DNA of 23,016 nucleotides. Origin: JBAYST01 sp041676005 (GTDB lineage: Bacteria > Bacillota_I > Bacilli_A > RFN20 > CAG-826). How positions within the stretch are numbered: position 1 is the first letter of the stretch; each line of letters opens with the position of its first letter. Positions 14,188 to 21,378 of this stretch are shown piece after piece. Location of the stretch: NCBI GenBank assembly GCA_041676005.1, contig JBAYST010000012.1:1-23016 (forward strand), written 5' to 3'. Position numbers and translations under genes: made by a program. The notes under the pieces are model-generated. The model saw nothing but the letters and a program-made list of their open reading frames with translations. It ran no database searches and had not been told where the DNA came from.

Positions 14188-15030
14188 ATGAAACTCGCTC
14201 AAGATAGACTCGATATCTTAAAGAAAATTGAAGAGTTAGAACGAAATGGACTCTTTGATCTCGACGTTGAACTAGATCCTCCAGGAAAAGAATTACTTCC
14301 TCACCAAGTCGATTATTTAAACACGAAAATAAAGAGCAAAATCAGTTCTAAATATGCTTTTTATCTTGCGCGAAGATTCATGAAAAAAGCAATTAAAAAT
14401 AAACAATTAATCATCAAAGAAATCAGAGGAATCGAAAATTTAAATGCTCTAGATGAAGGAGCAATTTTGACTTGCAATCACTTTTCTCCTCTTGATAGTT
14501 TCATTATGCAAATCGCCTTTGAAGCTTCTAACAAAAAGAAAACGCAAAAGTTTTGGAGAGTGATAAAAGAAGGAAATTATACGTCTTTCCCAGGGTTTTA
14601 TGGACTTTTGATGCGAAATTGTCAGACTCTTCCGCTCAGTTCAAACTTTACGACGATGAAAAAATTTGTCATCGCGGTAAGAAAAGCTCTCAGTCGAAAA
14701 GACCTAATTTTAATCTATCCAGAACAAAGTATGTGGTGGAATTATAAAAAGCCCAAACCACTTAAATCCGGTGCTTTTAAATTAGCCTATCAAAATAAGG
14801 CTCCTGTCATTCCTTGCTTTATCACGATGGAAGATAGCGAATTCATCGGGGCTGATGGTTTTCCAATTCAAGAATTTACAGTGCATATTGAAAAACCGCT
14901 TTATTTTGATCAAGAAAAATCTCTTCTTGAAGCGACAAATGAACTAGCGAGTAAAAACTTCCAAGTGTGGAAAAAAATCTATGAAGAGACTTATAAAATC
15001 CCTCTCGTTTATTTAAAAAAGACCGATTGA
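14188..15030 (+). CDS. PlsC-like acyltransferase (second of the operon)
   Basis: This 280-residue acyltransferase has the standard NHxxxxD catalytic box, N97-H98-FSPL-D103, and a later block YPEQ (P178-E179-Q180) where PEG is usual, followed by LKSGAFKLAY and VIPCFITMED. It belongs to the lysophospholipid/1-acylglycerol-3-phosphate acyltransferase superfamily. It begins 4 bases after the second GT8 with no clear Shine-Dalgarno site, so reinitiation after the upstream gene is likely. It differs clearly from the first acyltransferase, so they probably act on different acceptors or positions. No clear terminator follows before the next promoter. Confidence 0.83.
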   Translation: MKLAQDRLDILKKIEELERNGLFDLDVELDPPGKELLPHQVDYLNTKIKSKISSKYAFYLARRFMKKAIKNKQLIIKEIRGIENLNALDEGAILTCNHFSPLDSFIMQIAFEASNKKKTQKFWRVIKEGNYTSFPGFYGLLMRNCQTLPLSSNFTTMKKFVIAVRKALSRKDLILIYPEQSMWWNYKKPKPLKSGAFKLAYQNKAPVIPCFITMEDSEFIGADGFPIQEFTVHIEKPLYFDQEKSLLEATNELASKNFQVWKKIYEETYKIPLVYLKKTD

Positions 15031-15095
15031 GAACGACTTAAAAAAATAATATTTTCTCGTATCTAAATCCTGAGACTTTGAAATGAGGTGTTTGC

Positions 15096-15125
15096 TTTTG
15101 ATTTTTATCAAAATGGTGCTACTAT
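15096..15125 (+). promoter_or_regulatory. mrp promoter overlapping a perfect palindrome
   Basis: TTGATT (15098-15103) and TACTAT (15120-15125) are 16 bases apart, and a TG dinucleotide at 15117-15118 gives an extended -10. The -35 lies inside TTTTGAT-TTTT-ATCAAAA (15096-15113), a perfect 7-bp inverted repeat that could be a repressor operator. Confidence 0.5.
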
Positions 15126-15150
15126 ACTTAATAGTTTAGGAGAAAAAAAT

Positions 15151-15954
15151 ATGGCAGACTGCAATCATGACTGCGCTAATTGTGCAGAAGAATGTGACAT
15201 CAGAGATCCAGAGTCACTGATCATCAAACCAAGTGAAGGAACCTCAATTAAAAGAACAATCGGAATCGTCAGCGGTAAAGGAGGAGTGGGTAAATCACTC
15301 GTCACCTCTTTGATCGCGCTGCACAATGTCAATAAAGGACATAAAGTCGCAATTCTCGACGCTGATGTAACTGGACCTTCGATTCCTAAATGCTTTGGGC
15401 TTAAGGGAAGTTTAGAAGGAGACGGAACATATATTCATCCACTTGAAACGACTAAAGGAATCAAAGTCGTCTCGGCCAATTTATTACTCGAACATGAAAC
15501 CGATCCAATTATCTGGCGTGGACCTTTGATCAATTCCTTAGTCAAACAATTTTATACCGATGTCTTTTATGGACAAATCGATGATTTATTCATCGATATG
15601 CCACCGGGAACGGGTGATGTCTTTTTGACGATTATGCAATCGATCAAATTAGATGGTTTAATCATCGTTACAACACCGCAAGATCTTGTTTCAATGATTG
15701 TTGAAAAAGCGATTAAAACCGCAAATATGATGAATGTTAAAGTACTTGGTATCGTCGAAAATATGTCTTATGTCGTCTGTCCTAAATGCGATGAAAAAAT
15801 TGAGATCTTTGGAAAGAGCAAACTTGAAGAAATCGCCAAGCAATACGATTTACCGATTTTAGGAAGAATTCCAATCGATCCAAAACTCGCTGAATTATGC
15901 GATAAAGGTCACATCGAAATAAACGAAGGCAAATACTTCGAAGACAATATTTAA
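15151..15954 (+). CDS. Mrp/Nbp35-family iron-sulfur carrier ATPase
   Basis: This P-loop ATPase of about 267 residues is expected to bind and hand over Fe-S clusters. It has the deviant Walker A GKGGVGKS at 42-49, DADVTGPSIP, the family segment DMPPGTGDV, and the C210-PK-C213 pair that bridges a cluster in the Mrp/Nbp35 dimer. An N-terminal extension carries C4, C8, C11 and C15, probably a second 4Fe-4S site as in Nbp35-type members, though with different spacing. The ATG at 15151 has AGGAG at 15138-15142. A frame opening at 15088 would begin upstream of the promoter's -35 and is rejected. It is monocistronic, ending in a strong terminator shared with the convergent CBS gene. Confidence 0.92.
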   Translation: MADCNHDCANCAEECDIRDPESLIIKPSEGTSIKRTIGIVSGKGGVGKSLVTSLIALHNVNKGHKVAILDADVTGPSIPKCFGLKGSLEGDGTYIHPLETTKGIKVVSANLLLEHETDPIIWRGPLINSLVKQFYTDVFYGQIDDLFIDMPPGTGDVFLTIMQSIKLDGLIIVTTPQDLVSMIVEKAIKTANMMNVKVLGIVENMSYVVCPKCDEKIEIFGKSKLEEIAKQYDLPILGRIPIDPKLAELCDKGHIEINEGKYFEDNI

Positions 15955-15991
15955 AATAAGTGGCAAATTACTTGCCACTTATTTATTTTTT
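15954..15991. terminator. Bidirectional terminator between mrp and CBS gene
   Basis: A 13-bp perfect stem (15954-15966 with 15972-15984) with a five-base loop is followed by T residues on the plus strand and a T-rich stretch on the minus strand. The hairpin begins at the last base of the mrp stop codon and contains the CBS gene's stop. Confidence 0.9.
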
Positions 15992-16389
15992 AATAAATAT
16001 TCAATCACAGTTTTTCGAGTGATGATTCCGATGAATAAGCCGCGGTCATCTTCGACGGGAACAAAGTTTTGATTGGCGATTAGCAGAGCTAAATCTTCAA
16101 TGTTGTTATTGATTGAAATCGGCTCAATCCGTTTATTTATTTTAACTGCTTTTAAAGGAAATGAACTCGTCTCTTCGAATTTGATATTACTGGTTTTCAT
16201 AAACCAAAGAAGATCGCCCTCAGAAATAGTGGCGAGATATTCTCCGTTTTTCGTGAGAATCGGAATTGCACTGTAATGATAGTGTTCCATTTTTTCAATC
16301 GCTTGTCGGACGGTAAAATCTTCTTCGACATACGCGACTTTGTTTTTCGGCAGTAAAAAGAATAAGACATTTAAACGAGTAGTGGCCAT
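15979..16389 (-). CDS. CBS-pair protein, CbpB/DarB (YkuL)-like
   Basis: The 136-residue protein consists of two CBS modules. The first covers roughly 13-65 (VAYVEEDFTVRQAIEKMEHY, then SAIPIL and GDLLWFM). The second covers roughly 75-133 (INNNIEDLALLIANQNFVPV, then GLFIGIITRKTVIEYLL). Order, length and the end of the second module closely recall Bacillus CbpB/DarB, a c-di-AMP receptor that contacts the (p)ppGpp synthetase Rel and pyruvate carboxylase. This recall is from memory of the family; other stand-alone CBS pairs look similar and bind AMP or ATP. The start codon lies within the last 19 bases of the upstream HAD gene, so it is translated from that operon. It ends in the shared terminator. 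Confidence 0.72.
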   Translation of the reverse strand: MATTRLNVLFFLLPKNKVAYVEEDFTVRQAIEKMEHYHYSAIPILTKNGEYLATISEGDLLWFMKTSNIKFEETSSFPLKAVKINKRIEPISINNNIEDLALLIANQNFVPVEDDRGLFIGIITRKTVIEYLLKNK

Positions 16390-17018
16390 AATTCATCAAC
16401 CTCATCAATAATATTTTTTGCATTCGCAGCTTCTAAAACTTTTTTATCACTAAACCCATAAGAGACAAGAGCGTATTCTAATTTCGCATTTTCAGCAGTC
16501 ATTTTATCGACCAAAGAATCTCCGAGATAGAATACTTCTCCGGGTTTTAAATTTAATTTTCTCATTGCTAATACTAGGCTTTCTTTATCAGGTTTTCTTT
16601 TCATGACTTCACTTTGTCCATAGACTAAATCAAAGACACCTGGAAAGTAAATCTCTGAAAGTAAAAGGGCAATCTCGTGAGGCTTATTGGTGATAATTGC
16701 TAATTTTAAACCTTTTTCTTTTAAAGTGTTTAAAAGCTCTTTAATTCCAGGATAGGGAGCAGTTTTTTGCGCCGCGTGAGAAAGATAGTAAGATTTATAT
16801 TGTTCCAAGACTTCTAAAAACACTTTCTCATCGACTCGAGGAGGTAGAGCGTTTTTAATTAAATACACACTGCCATGTCCTAAAAAAGAACGAATTTCTT
16901 CGACGGTCCGTAAAGGAAAATTATATACTCCTAAAGCATAGTTGACCGCATCGACTAAATCGGTAAGCGTATCGAGAATCGTTCCATCTAAATCACAAAA
17001 AAATCCTTTGTATTTCAT
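16371..17018 (-). CDS. HAD-family phosphatase, phosphoglycolate phosphatase-like
   Basis: This 215-residue cytoplasmic hydrolase has the motifs of the HAD superfamily: D9-L-D11-GT with the nucleophile and acid/base aspartates, IITNKPHE (motif II), a lysine in RKPDKESL (motif III), and GDSLVDKMTAENA (motif IV). The cap is helical, as in Gph and PpaX. Such enzymes hydrolyse small phosphomonoesters (phosphoglycolate, pyrophosphate or sugar phosphates); the substrate cannot be fixed. The start overlaps the stop of the upstream phosphodiesterase (ATGA, 4 bases). The linkage suggests it may remove a phosphate from a product of the phosphodiesterase, but this is only inference. Confidence 0.87.
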   Translation of the reverse strand: MKYKGFFCDLDGTILDTLTDLVDAVNYALGVYNFPLRTVEEIRSFLGHGSVYLIKNALPPRVDEKVFLEVLEQYKSYYLSHAAQKTAPYPGIKELLNTLKEKGLKLAIITNKPHEIALLLSEIYFPGVFDLVYGQSEVMKRKPDKESLVLAMRKLNLKPGEVFYLGDSLVDKMTAENAKLEYALVSYGFSDKKVLEAANAKNIIDEVDELWPLLV

Positions 17019-18121
17019 TTCTTACCCTCAAAATAATTTATGTAAATTTGATATTCTTCTAAAGTTGAACCACCGTGATGAGCTTTAAGAAGGTGATTTT
17101 CATGATAATCAAGCAAGCTCTTATTAGAAGTCGAGACTGCTAAAAAGTCACCTAAAAAAGAATGAGATAATTCTGAAATTGGATTAGGACCAAACAATTC
17201 ATTAGCGATGACTTCTTCTTTGGTAAAGAGCTTAAAATATTGTCCGTAATATTGATTGAATAATTTCTTGAAGAGTAGGTGATATTTCTTTTCAACATAG
17301 AAGTTAGCCGCTCGCTTTTCAAAAGAAAAAGGTCGGGTTTCTAGTGACAACAAATCGAGATGATCGTGCATCTTTAAATATTCGACATCGATCATTCCGT
17401 GATCGGCGATGACAAGGATGGTGAAGTCATCATTTTTTTGGGCGAAGCGACCGACCATGCGGTCAATCTTTTTTATATATGCGTGAACTCTTTTACTTTT
17501 GGTTCCTCGTCCATGGATCAAAGAATCCGGCTCGGTCCAATAGCCATAAGTGAAAGTCTCTTCACTTGATTCAGCAGACTTTTTCACCATTTTAAACAAC
17601 TTTTGAAGTGTTTTTGGCCCTTTTTCATCGATTGGATATCTTTTTAAATCAAAAGCGATTTCTTTACCATGTTTCTTGTTGATGAGTTCGATGATGCTTG
17701 GATAATTCCCGACTTTACGCATGATGTTCTCTTCACCGATTGATTGCTGAGTTTGAGAATTGACATTTGGAAAGACATTGACATTTTGATCGATCGAGGC
17801 AAAGTATTGCGACCATGCCATCCAACCATTTTCACTTGGAAATTTACCACTTAAAAATCCATTTGTCGAAGCGACAGTGGTCGGAGGAAAAGTCGCACTC
17901 ATCTCTCCGATAATATGCTTTTTTAAATTGTCTTTAGTAGATAAATGAAGATCGATAATATTTTTCCCCAGTCCATCGAAAAGTAAGACGATGATTTTCT
18001 TTTTACCTTTGATCAGTGAATCGACTAGAGGATTAGTAGCATGAAAAGGTTGAACCCCGAATCTCTTTAAAATCGAATTAGAGAGATTAACGATTGAATT
18101 TTTTTGATCGCATTTATTCAT
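17015..18121 (-). CDS. Alkaline-phosphatase-superfamily phosphodiesterase/pyrophosphatase
   Basis: This 368-residue protein belongs to the type I phosphodiesterase/nucleotide pyrophosphatase family. It has the expected metal ligands: D49 in LLFDGLG, a Thr in PPTT (T81/T82) as nucleophile, D199 and H203 in EPDSLIHG, D240-H241-G242, and a further His in MHDH near 252-254. Segment GYWTEPDSL is typical of the family. No signal peptide or membrane segment is seen, so it is probably cytoplasmic, unlike many relatives. AGGAG lies 7 bases upstream of the ATG. A minus-strand promoter TTGAAA-18-TATAAA (18183-18154) overlaps the ZIP gene's end. It is first of a three-gene unit with HAD and CBS genes. 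Substrate is unknown. Confidence 0.83.
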   Translation of the reverse strand: MNKCDQKNSIVNLSNSILKRFGVQPFHATNPLVDSLIKGKKKIIVLLFDGLGKNIIDLHLSTKDNLKKHIIGEMSATFPPTTVASTNGFLSGKFPSENGWMAWSQYFASIDQNVNVFPNVNSQTQQSIGEENIMRKVGNYPSIIELINKKHGKEIAFDLKRYPIDEKGPKTLQKLFKMVKKSAESSEETFTYGYWTEPDSLIHGRGTKSKRVHAYIKKIDRMVGRFAQKNDDFTILVIADHGMIDVEYLKMHDHLDLLSLETRPFSFEKRAANFYVEKKYHLLFKKLFNQYYGQYFKLFTKEEVIANELFGPNPISELSHSFLGDFLAVSTSNKSLLDYHENHLLKAHHGGSTLEEYQIYINYFEGKK

Positions 18122-18153
18122 AGTTAACTCCTAACAGACGCACTTTAATGCGC

Positions 18154-18183
18154 TTTATATATTTTAGCCGATTGCGATTTCAA
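18154..18183 (-). promoter_or_regulatory. Promoter of the phosphodiesterase-HAD-CBS operon
   Basis: On the minus strand TTGAAA (18183-18178) and TATAAA (18159-18154) have an 18-base spacer. It lies across the end of the ZIP gene, so the operon can start separately from ZIP. Confidence 0.5.
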
Positions 18184-18994
18184 GTACCATCATAATGGTA
18201 AAACCAATCATAAAAGCCCAGATTCCATAATGTGAATCTTCGCTTTTTTGAAAGTCAGGCATCAAGTCTTCAACGACCGCATAAACCATCGCACCAGCTG
18301 CAAAGGCTAAAAGCCATGGCATCAGCCAATCAATCGATTGTGATAAAAAGATCGCGATAATGGCAAAAATGGGTTCAACAATTCCAGAAAACATTCCAAA
18401 AAGAAATGCTCTTTTCTTTGAATAACCTTCTTCTTGAACTAAAGGAATTGCAACCGCAAATCCTTCCGGAATATTTTGAATTGAAATTCCGATTGCTAAA
18501 CCAATCGCCGCAAACATCAAACCATTTAGTTCTAGGCCACTTACTCCAGCATTCATATTTTGAAAAATTAGACCACAAGCAAAACCGACCGCTAAACCTT
18601 CTGGAATATTGTGAAGGGTGACTGCTAAAAAGAATTTAGTCGATTTTTTAACCGTCTTAGTTCTCAGACCTTCCTCATGTCTTTTTTTCCCTCTTGCAAC
18701 GTGGATATGAGGAATTAAGCGATCTAAAAGAAATAATAATAGACATCCAAGAATAAAACCGACGACAATCGGAACGAAACCGATTTTGCCATAATAAGTA
18801 GAGCTCTCAGCGATTGCAGGATTCAGTAGACCGAAAAAAGCTGCAGCGATCATCACACCACTAGCAAAACCTAAAATCGTGTTATTTGACTTAGGACTTA
18901 ATTTGTTTTTGGTAAAGAAAACTCCTAACGCTCCAATCGTCGTCGCTAAAAAGATAATCGAAACCGAAATGATTGTCGCAATTAGAGGTGTCAT
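18164..18994 (-). CDS. ZIP-family divalent metal transporter
   Basis: This 276-residue transporter has eight hydrophobic segments. The two metal-site helices are recognisable: HNIPEGLAVG (H128, N129, E132) and QNIPEGFAVA (N174, E177). A histidine- and charge-bearing loop (HIHVARGKKRHEEG, about 96-109) separates the third and fourth segments, as usual in ZIP proteins. These import Zn2+, Fe2+ or Mn2+ into the cytoplasm. The second motif begins with Gln instead of His, as in several bacterial GufA-type members. It has no visible Shine-Dalgarno site. Its near-consensus promoter places transcript start one base before the ATG, so the mRNA should be leaderless. It may share an mRNA with the downstream phosphodiesterase. 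Confidence 0.88.
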   Translation of the reverse strand: MTPLIATIISVSIIFLATTIGALGVFFTKNKLSPKSNNTILGFASGVMIAAAFFGLLNPAIAESSTYYGKIGFVPIVVGFILGCLLLFLLDRLIPHIHVARGKKRHEEGLRTKTVKKSTKFFLAVTLHNIPEGLAVGFACGLIFQNMNAGVSGLELNGLMFAAIGLAIGISIQNIPEGFAVAIPLVQEEGYSKKRAFLFGMFSGIVEPIFAIIAIFLSQSIDWLMPWLLAFAAGAMVYAVVEDLMPDFQKSEDSHYGIWAFMIGFTIMMVLEIAIG

Positions 18995-19001
18995 ATAAAC
19001 G

Positions 19002-19029
19002 ATTATAAATAAAATTTAAGAAATTGTAA
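19002..19029 (-). promoter_or_regulatory. Promoter of the ZIP gene, leaderless geometry
   Basis: On the minus strand TTACAA (19029-19024) and a perfect TATAAT (19007-19002) are separated by 16 bases. Only 7 bases separate the -10 box from the ATG at 18994. Confidence 0.6.
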
Positions 19030-19066
19030 TCAATATCACTAAAAATATGGTTTAATATTTGAGACT

Positions 19067-19143
19067 GCGCCAATAGCTCAACTGGATAGAGTATCAGACT
19101 TCGAATCTGAGGGTTGTGGGTTCGATTCCTACTTGGCGCGCCA
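19067..19143 (+). tRNA. tRNA-Arg (anticodon TCG)
   Basis: Acceptor arm GCGCCAA pairs with TTGGCGC, with discriminator G and encoded CCA. The anticodon stem TCAGA/TCTGA holds loop CTTCGAA, so the anticodon is TCG for CGA and other CGN codons. An extended -10 (TG at 19048-19049, TTTAAT at 19051-19056) may drive it. It is divergent from ZIP and convergent with deoD. Confidence 0.95.
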
Positions 19144-19154
19144 TTTGGAAAAAG

Positions 19155-19186
19155 AAAATATGCCCGAGAAATCGAGCATATTTTTT
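19155..19186. terminator. Bidirectional terminator between tRNA-Arg and deoD
   Basis: AAATATGC (19156-19163) pairs with GCATATTT (19176-19183), with CGA/TCG pairing around GAAA inside. A T run follows on the plus strand and TTTTCTTTTT on the minus strand. Confidence 0.85.
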
Positions 19187-19202
19187 ATTATATCTTTTTA
19201 GT

Positions 19203-19919
19203 TTATTCGCAAAATGGTTCAGCAGCTTCGATCGCTATAGTAATCATTTTACCGAGGCCAATCTGTCTTTCTTCAGCAGTCGCTTTTCCTTCTTTGATGA
19301 AGTGATCGGTCACCGTCAAGATGCAGAGAGCTCTTTTTTTTAGTCTCGCTGCAGTCGTATAAAGAGAATAAGATTCCATTTCGACGCCCATGACATTTAA
19401 TTTGGCCCACTTTTTCCAGGAATTTGGGTCTTCATCGTAAAAGACATCCGCAGATAAAATCGCGCCGCAGTGAAGTGGCATCTTCGCTTTTTTTAAGGCG
19501 TTATAGGCAGAAAGTGTCAGTTCAAAATCTGCACCGGCAGAAAACATTGGTACTCCAAATTGATGAGCCCAATTCGAATCGGTCGATGCGGTGGTACAAA
19601 CCAAAACATCAAAGTGATTAATGTTTTCTTGATACGCTCCACAAGTTCCGACACGGATGATCGTTTCGACACCGTATTGGGTAAATAATTCATGAGAATA
19701 AATGCCAATTGAAGGTAGACCCATTCCAGAGGCCATCACGGAGATTCTCTTTCCATTTTTGGTCAAACCGGTAAAGCCTAAGATTCCGCGAACATTAGTC
19801 ACTTCTTGATAATCGTGTAAATAATTTTCTGCGATCCATTTCGCACGCAGAGGATCGCCTGGCATTAAAACGACTTTAGCAAAAGCTCCAGGTTTTGCGT
19901 TGATGTGAGCAGTAGCCAT
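19203..19919 (-). CDS. deoD: Purine-nucleoside phosphorylase, DeoD type
   Basis: This 238-residue enzyme cleaves purine (deoxy)ribonucleosides with phosphate in nucleotide salvage and is normally a homohexamer. Family signatures are the N-terminal MATAHINAKPGAFA with His5, MPGDPLRAKWIAENYL for phosphate binding, GMGLPSIGIYSHEL, RVGTCGAY, the ribose-site GVEMES, and the catalytic aspartate in TVTDHF near residue 204. Length matches the family. AAAGGAG lies 7 bases before the ATG, and the promoter is near consensus. It is monocistronic, with a shared terminator. Salvage of this kind is typical of lineages with limited purine synthesis. Confidence 0.95.
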   Translation of the reverse strand: MATAHINAKPGAFAKVVLMPGDPLRAKWIAENYLHDYQEVTNVRGILGFTGLTKNGKRISVMASGMGLPSIGIYSHELFTQYGVETIIRVGTCGAYQENINHFDVLVCTTASTDSNWAHQFGVPMFSAGADFELTLSAYNALKKAKMPLHCGAILSADVFYDEDPNSWKKWAKLNVMGVEMESYSLYTTAARLKKRALCILTVTDHFIKEGKATAEERQIGLGKMITIAIEAAEPFCE

Positions 19920-19945
19920 ATTTTTATCTCCTTTTAATTCGCCTA

Positions 19946-19974
19946 ATTATAACTTTTAGTTAATAATCTTGCAA
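19946..19974 (-). promoter_or_regulatory. Promoter of deoD
   Basis: On the minus strand TTGCAA (19974-19969) and a perfect TATAAT (19951-19946) are separated by exactly 17 bases. Confidence 0.75.
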
Positions 19975-20004
19975 AGATAAACTATCCTTTTTTCCTCTCA
20001 TTCG

Positions 20005-20013
20005 TGTGATAAT
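20005..20013 (+). promoter_or_regulatory. Extended -10 element of the winged-helix gene
   Basis: TGT followed by GATAAT (20008-20013) matches an extended -10. No clear -35 is present. The predicted leader is about 10 bases and holds no ribosome site. Confidence 0.4.
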
Positions 20014-20030
20014 TAAAAATAGATAATATT

Positions 20031-20432
20031 ATGAATAAACAAAAAAAGATTTTTACTCCTACTCTTACCCACTACAAAATTTTAGAGACGATCAGTTTAT
20101 TAAACCAAGGGGACAATTATCCACTACCTCTTGGAGTTTATAAGATTTTAAAAGGAATCAATGATGAAGAGACGTTGCCCTTTCGAGAATTGAAAACATT
20201 CAGCACTCTCATCTCTTATTCCTCTAAAAAAATATCTCGCTCGATCATCCTTCTTGTCAGGGCCGGATATTTAGAAAAAATCTATGATCCAAAGAGTGAT
20301 GAGCTCTATTTAAAAATCACTCAAACCGGTTTTGATGACCTCAGTAAATACAAAAAGAAAACCAAGCGAGATTTTGCTAAAAAACAAATTCTCAAAAAAC
20401 GGACAATTGTTCATTTAGAACGGCAAAAGTGA
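20031..20432 (+). CDS. Small winged-helix, RQC-like DNA-binding protein
   Basis: The 133-residue basic protein has no membrane segment. Residues about 32-105 run PLPLGVYKILKGINDE, then a helix LKTFSTLISYSSKKISRSI, LVRAGYLEKIYDP and YLKITQTG. A helix followed by a GYL turn and a wing ending in KIT-TG is the layout of winged-helix domains and recalls the RQC domain of RecQ helicases, here without any helicase. I infer DNA binding. A lysine-rich tail (KYKKKTKRDFAKK) would help. The gene stands alone, divergent from deoD, without a visible Shine-Dalgarno site. No partner or pathway is indicated by its neighbours. Confidence 0.65.
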   Translation: MNKQKKIFTPTLTHYKILETISLLNQGDNYPLPLGVYKILKGINDEETLPFRELKTFSTLISYSSKKISRSIILLVRAGYLEKIYDPKSDELYLKITQTGFDDLSKYKKKTKRDFAKKQILKKRTIVHLERQK

Positions 20433-20568
20433 ACCCAAATTTTTAATTTTGAAATAAAAATACTTTAAATTGAGAAAAAAATAGCTTTTTATTTGCTTTT
20501 TGAGTGCTTTTTCTACAATAAATGAGTATACTTTGATATCATAAAATAAATAGAAAAGAGGATTTAAT

Positions 20569-21375
20569 ATGTTTGAAAACGTCGGTAATATCAATTGGAA
20601 TAATCCTTATGCTCTATCGAGTTTTATATTAAATTTGATTTTGATCTTGGCGATTTATGGAGCACTATTTTATTTATTTGTTTCAGTTGTAAAAAGAAGA
20701 GCGGCCTATATCTTTTTAGGTGTTTCTTTAGGGCTCAGTCTTCTCACTTTCCTCCTTGGACTAGATGCCGCTTTTATTCTCACAACAATGTTCTCAACGG
20801 TCGGACTTTTTATCTCGGTCTTTTCTAATTTCGGAAGCTTCAGGTCTTTCCTTGCTAATCCCTTTAAACGCGGTTATTCAAAAAACGGAACTAAAGGCGA
20901 AATTGGAAAAGTTTTCGATCGACAAAAACTCTATGACATCATCACGACTTCAATTGGAAATTTATCGAGAAATAAAATCGGCGCACTCATCACCTTTGAA
21001 AAACAATACTCATTAAGTGAAATATGCAAAAATGGAGTCGAGGTGAATTGCCCGGTTTCTCCCGAAATTCTATCGACGATCTTTTACCCCGGGACCCGTC
21101 TTCATGATGGAGCGGTAGTGGTCAAAGAAATGTCTATTATCTATGCAAGTGTTTTCTTTACTCCTTCGACGAAGGCTTTCGCCGGAAAATACGGTTCTCG
21201 TCATCGAGCGGCAATTGGGATTTCTGAGATTTCTGATGCGGTGACCGTCGTAGTCAGTGAAGAAACCGGACGGATTTCAATTGCGATGAATGGTCAACTC
21301 GAAACCGTTTCGATTGACAATTTCAGACGCGTCTTTGAAAATTATATGTCCGATCAAACCATCAGCGAGGAATAA
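20569..21375 (+). CDS. cdaA: Diadenylate cyclase CdaA (c-di-AMP synthase)
   Basis: This 268-residue membrane enzyme makes c-di-AMP from two ATP. Three N-terminal hydrophobic segments (about 18-40, 45-64, 67-86) precede a DisA_N catalytic domain. The signature motifs are present: D180-G181-A182 in LHDGAVVV and R211-H212-R213 in GSRHRAAIG. It starts from AAGAGGA 8 bases upstream of ATG 20569 and is followed after 3 bases by glmM. In Bacillus, Listeria and relatives the order is cdaA-cdaR-glmM; here the regulatory CdaR (YbbR) gene between them is missing. TATACT at 20527-20532 may be its -10 element, weakly supported. Confidence 0.95.
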   Translation: MFENVGNINWNNPYALSSFILNLILILAIYGALFYLFVSVVKRRAAYIFLGVSLGLSLLTFLLGLDAAFILTTMFSTVGLFISVFSNFGSFRSFLANPFKRGYSKNGTKGEIGKVFDRQKLYDIITTSIGNLSRNKIGALITFEKQYSLSEICKNGVEVNCPVSPEILSTIFYPGTRLHDGAVVVKEMSIIYASVFFTPSTKAFAGKYGSRHRAAIGISEISDAVTVVVSEETGRISIAMNGQLETVSIDNFRRVFENYMSDQTISEE

Positions 21376-21378
21376 AAG

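Noticed and set aside
15088..15150. N-terminal extension of the Mrp protein
   Set aside because: It would cross the promoter and palindrome. ATG 15151 has AGGAG at correct spacing and begins directly before the cysteine motif.
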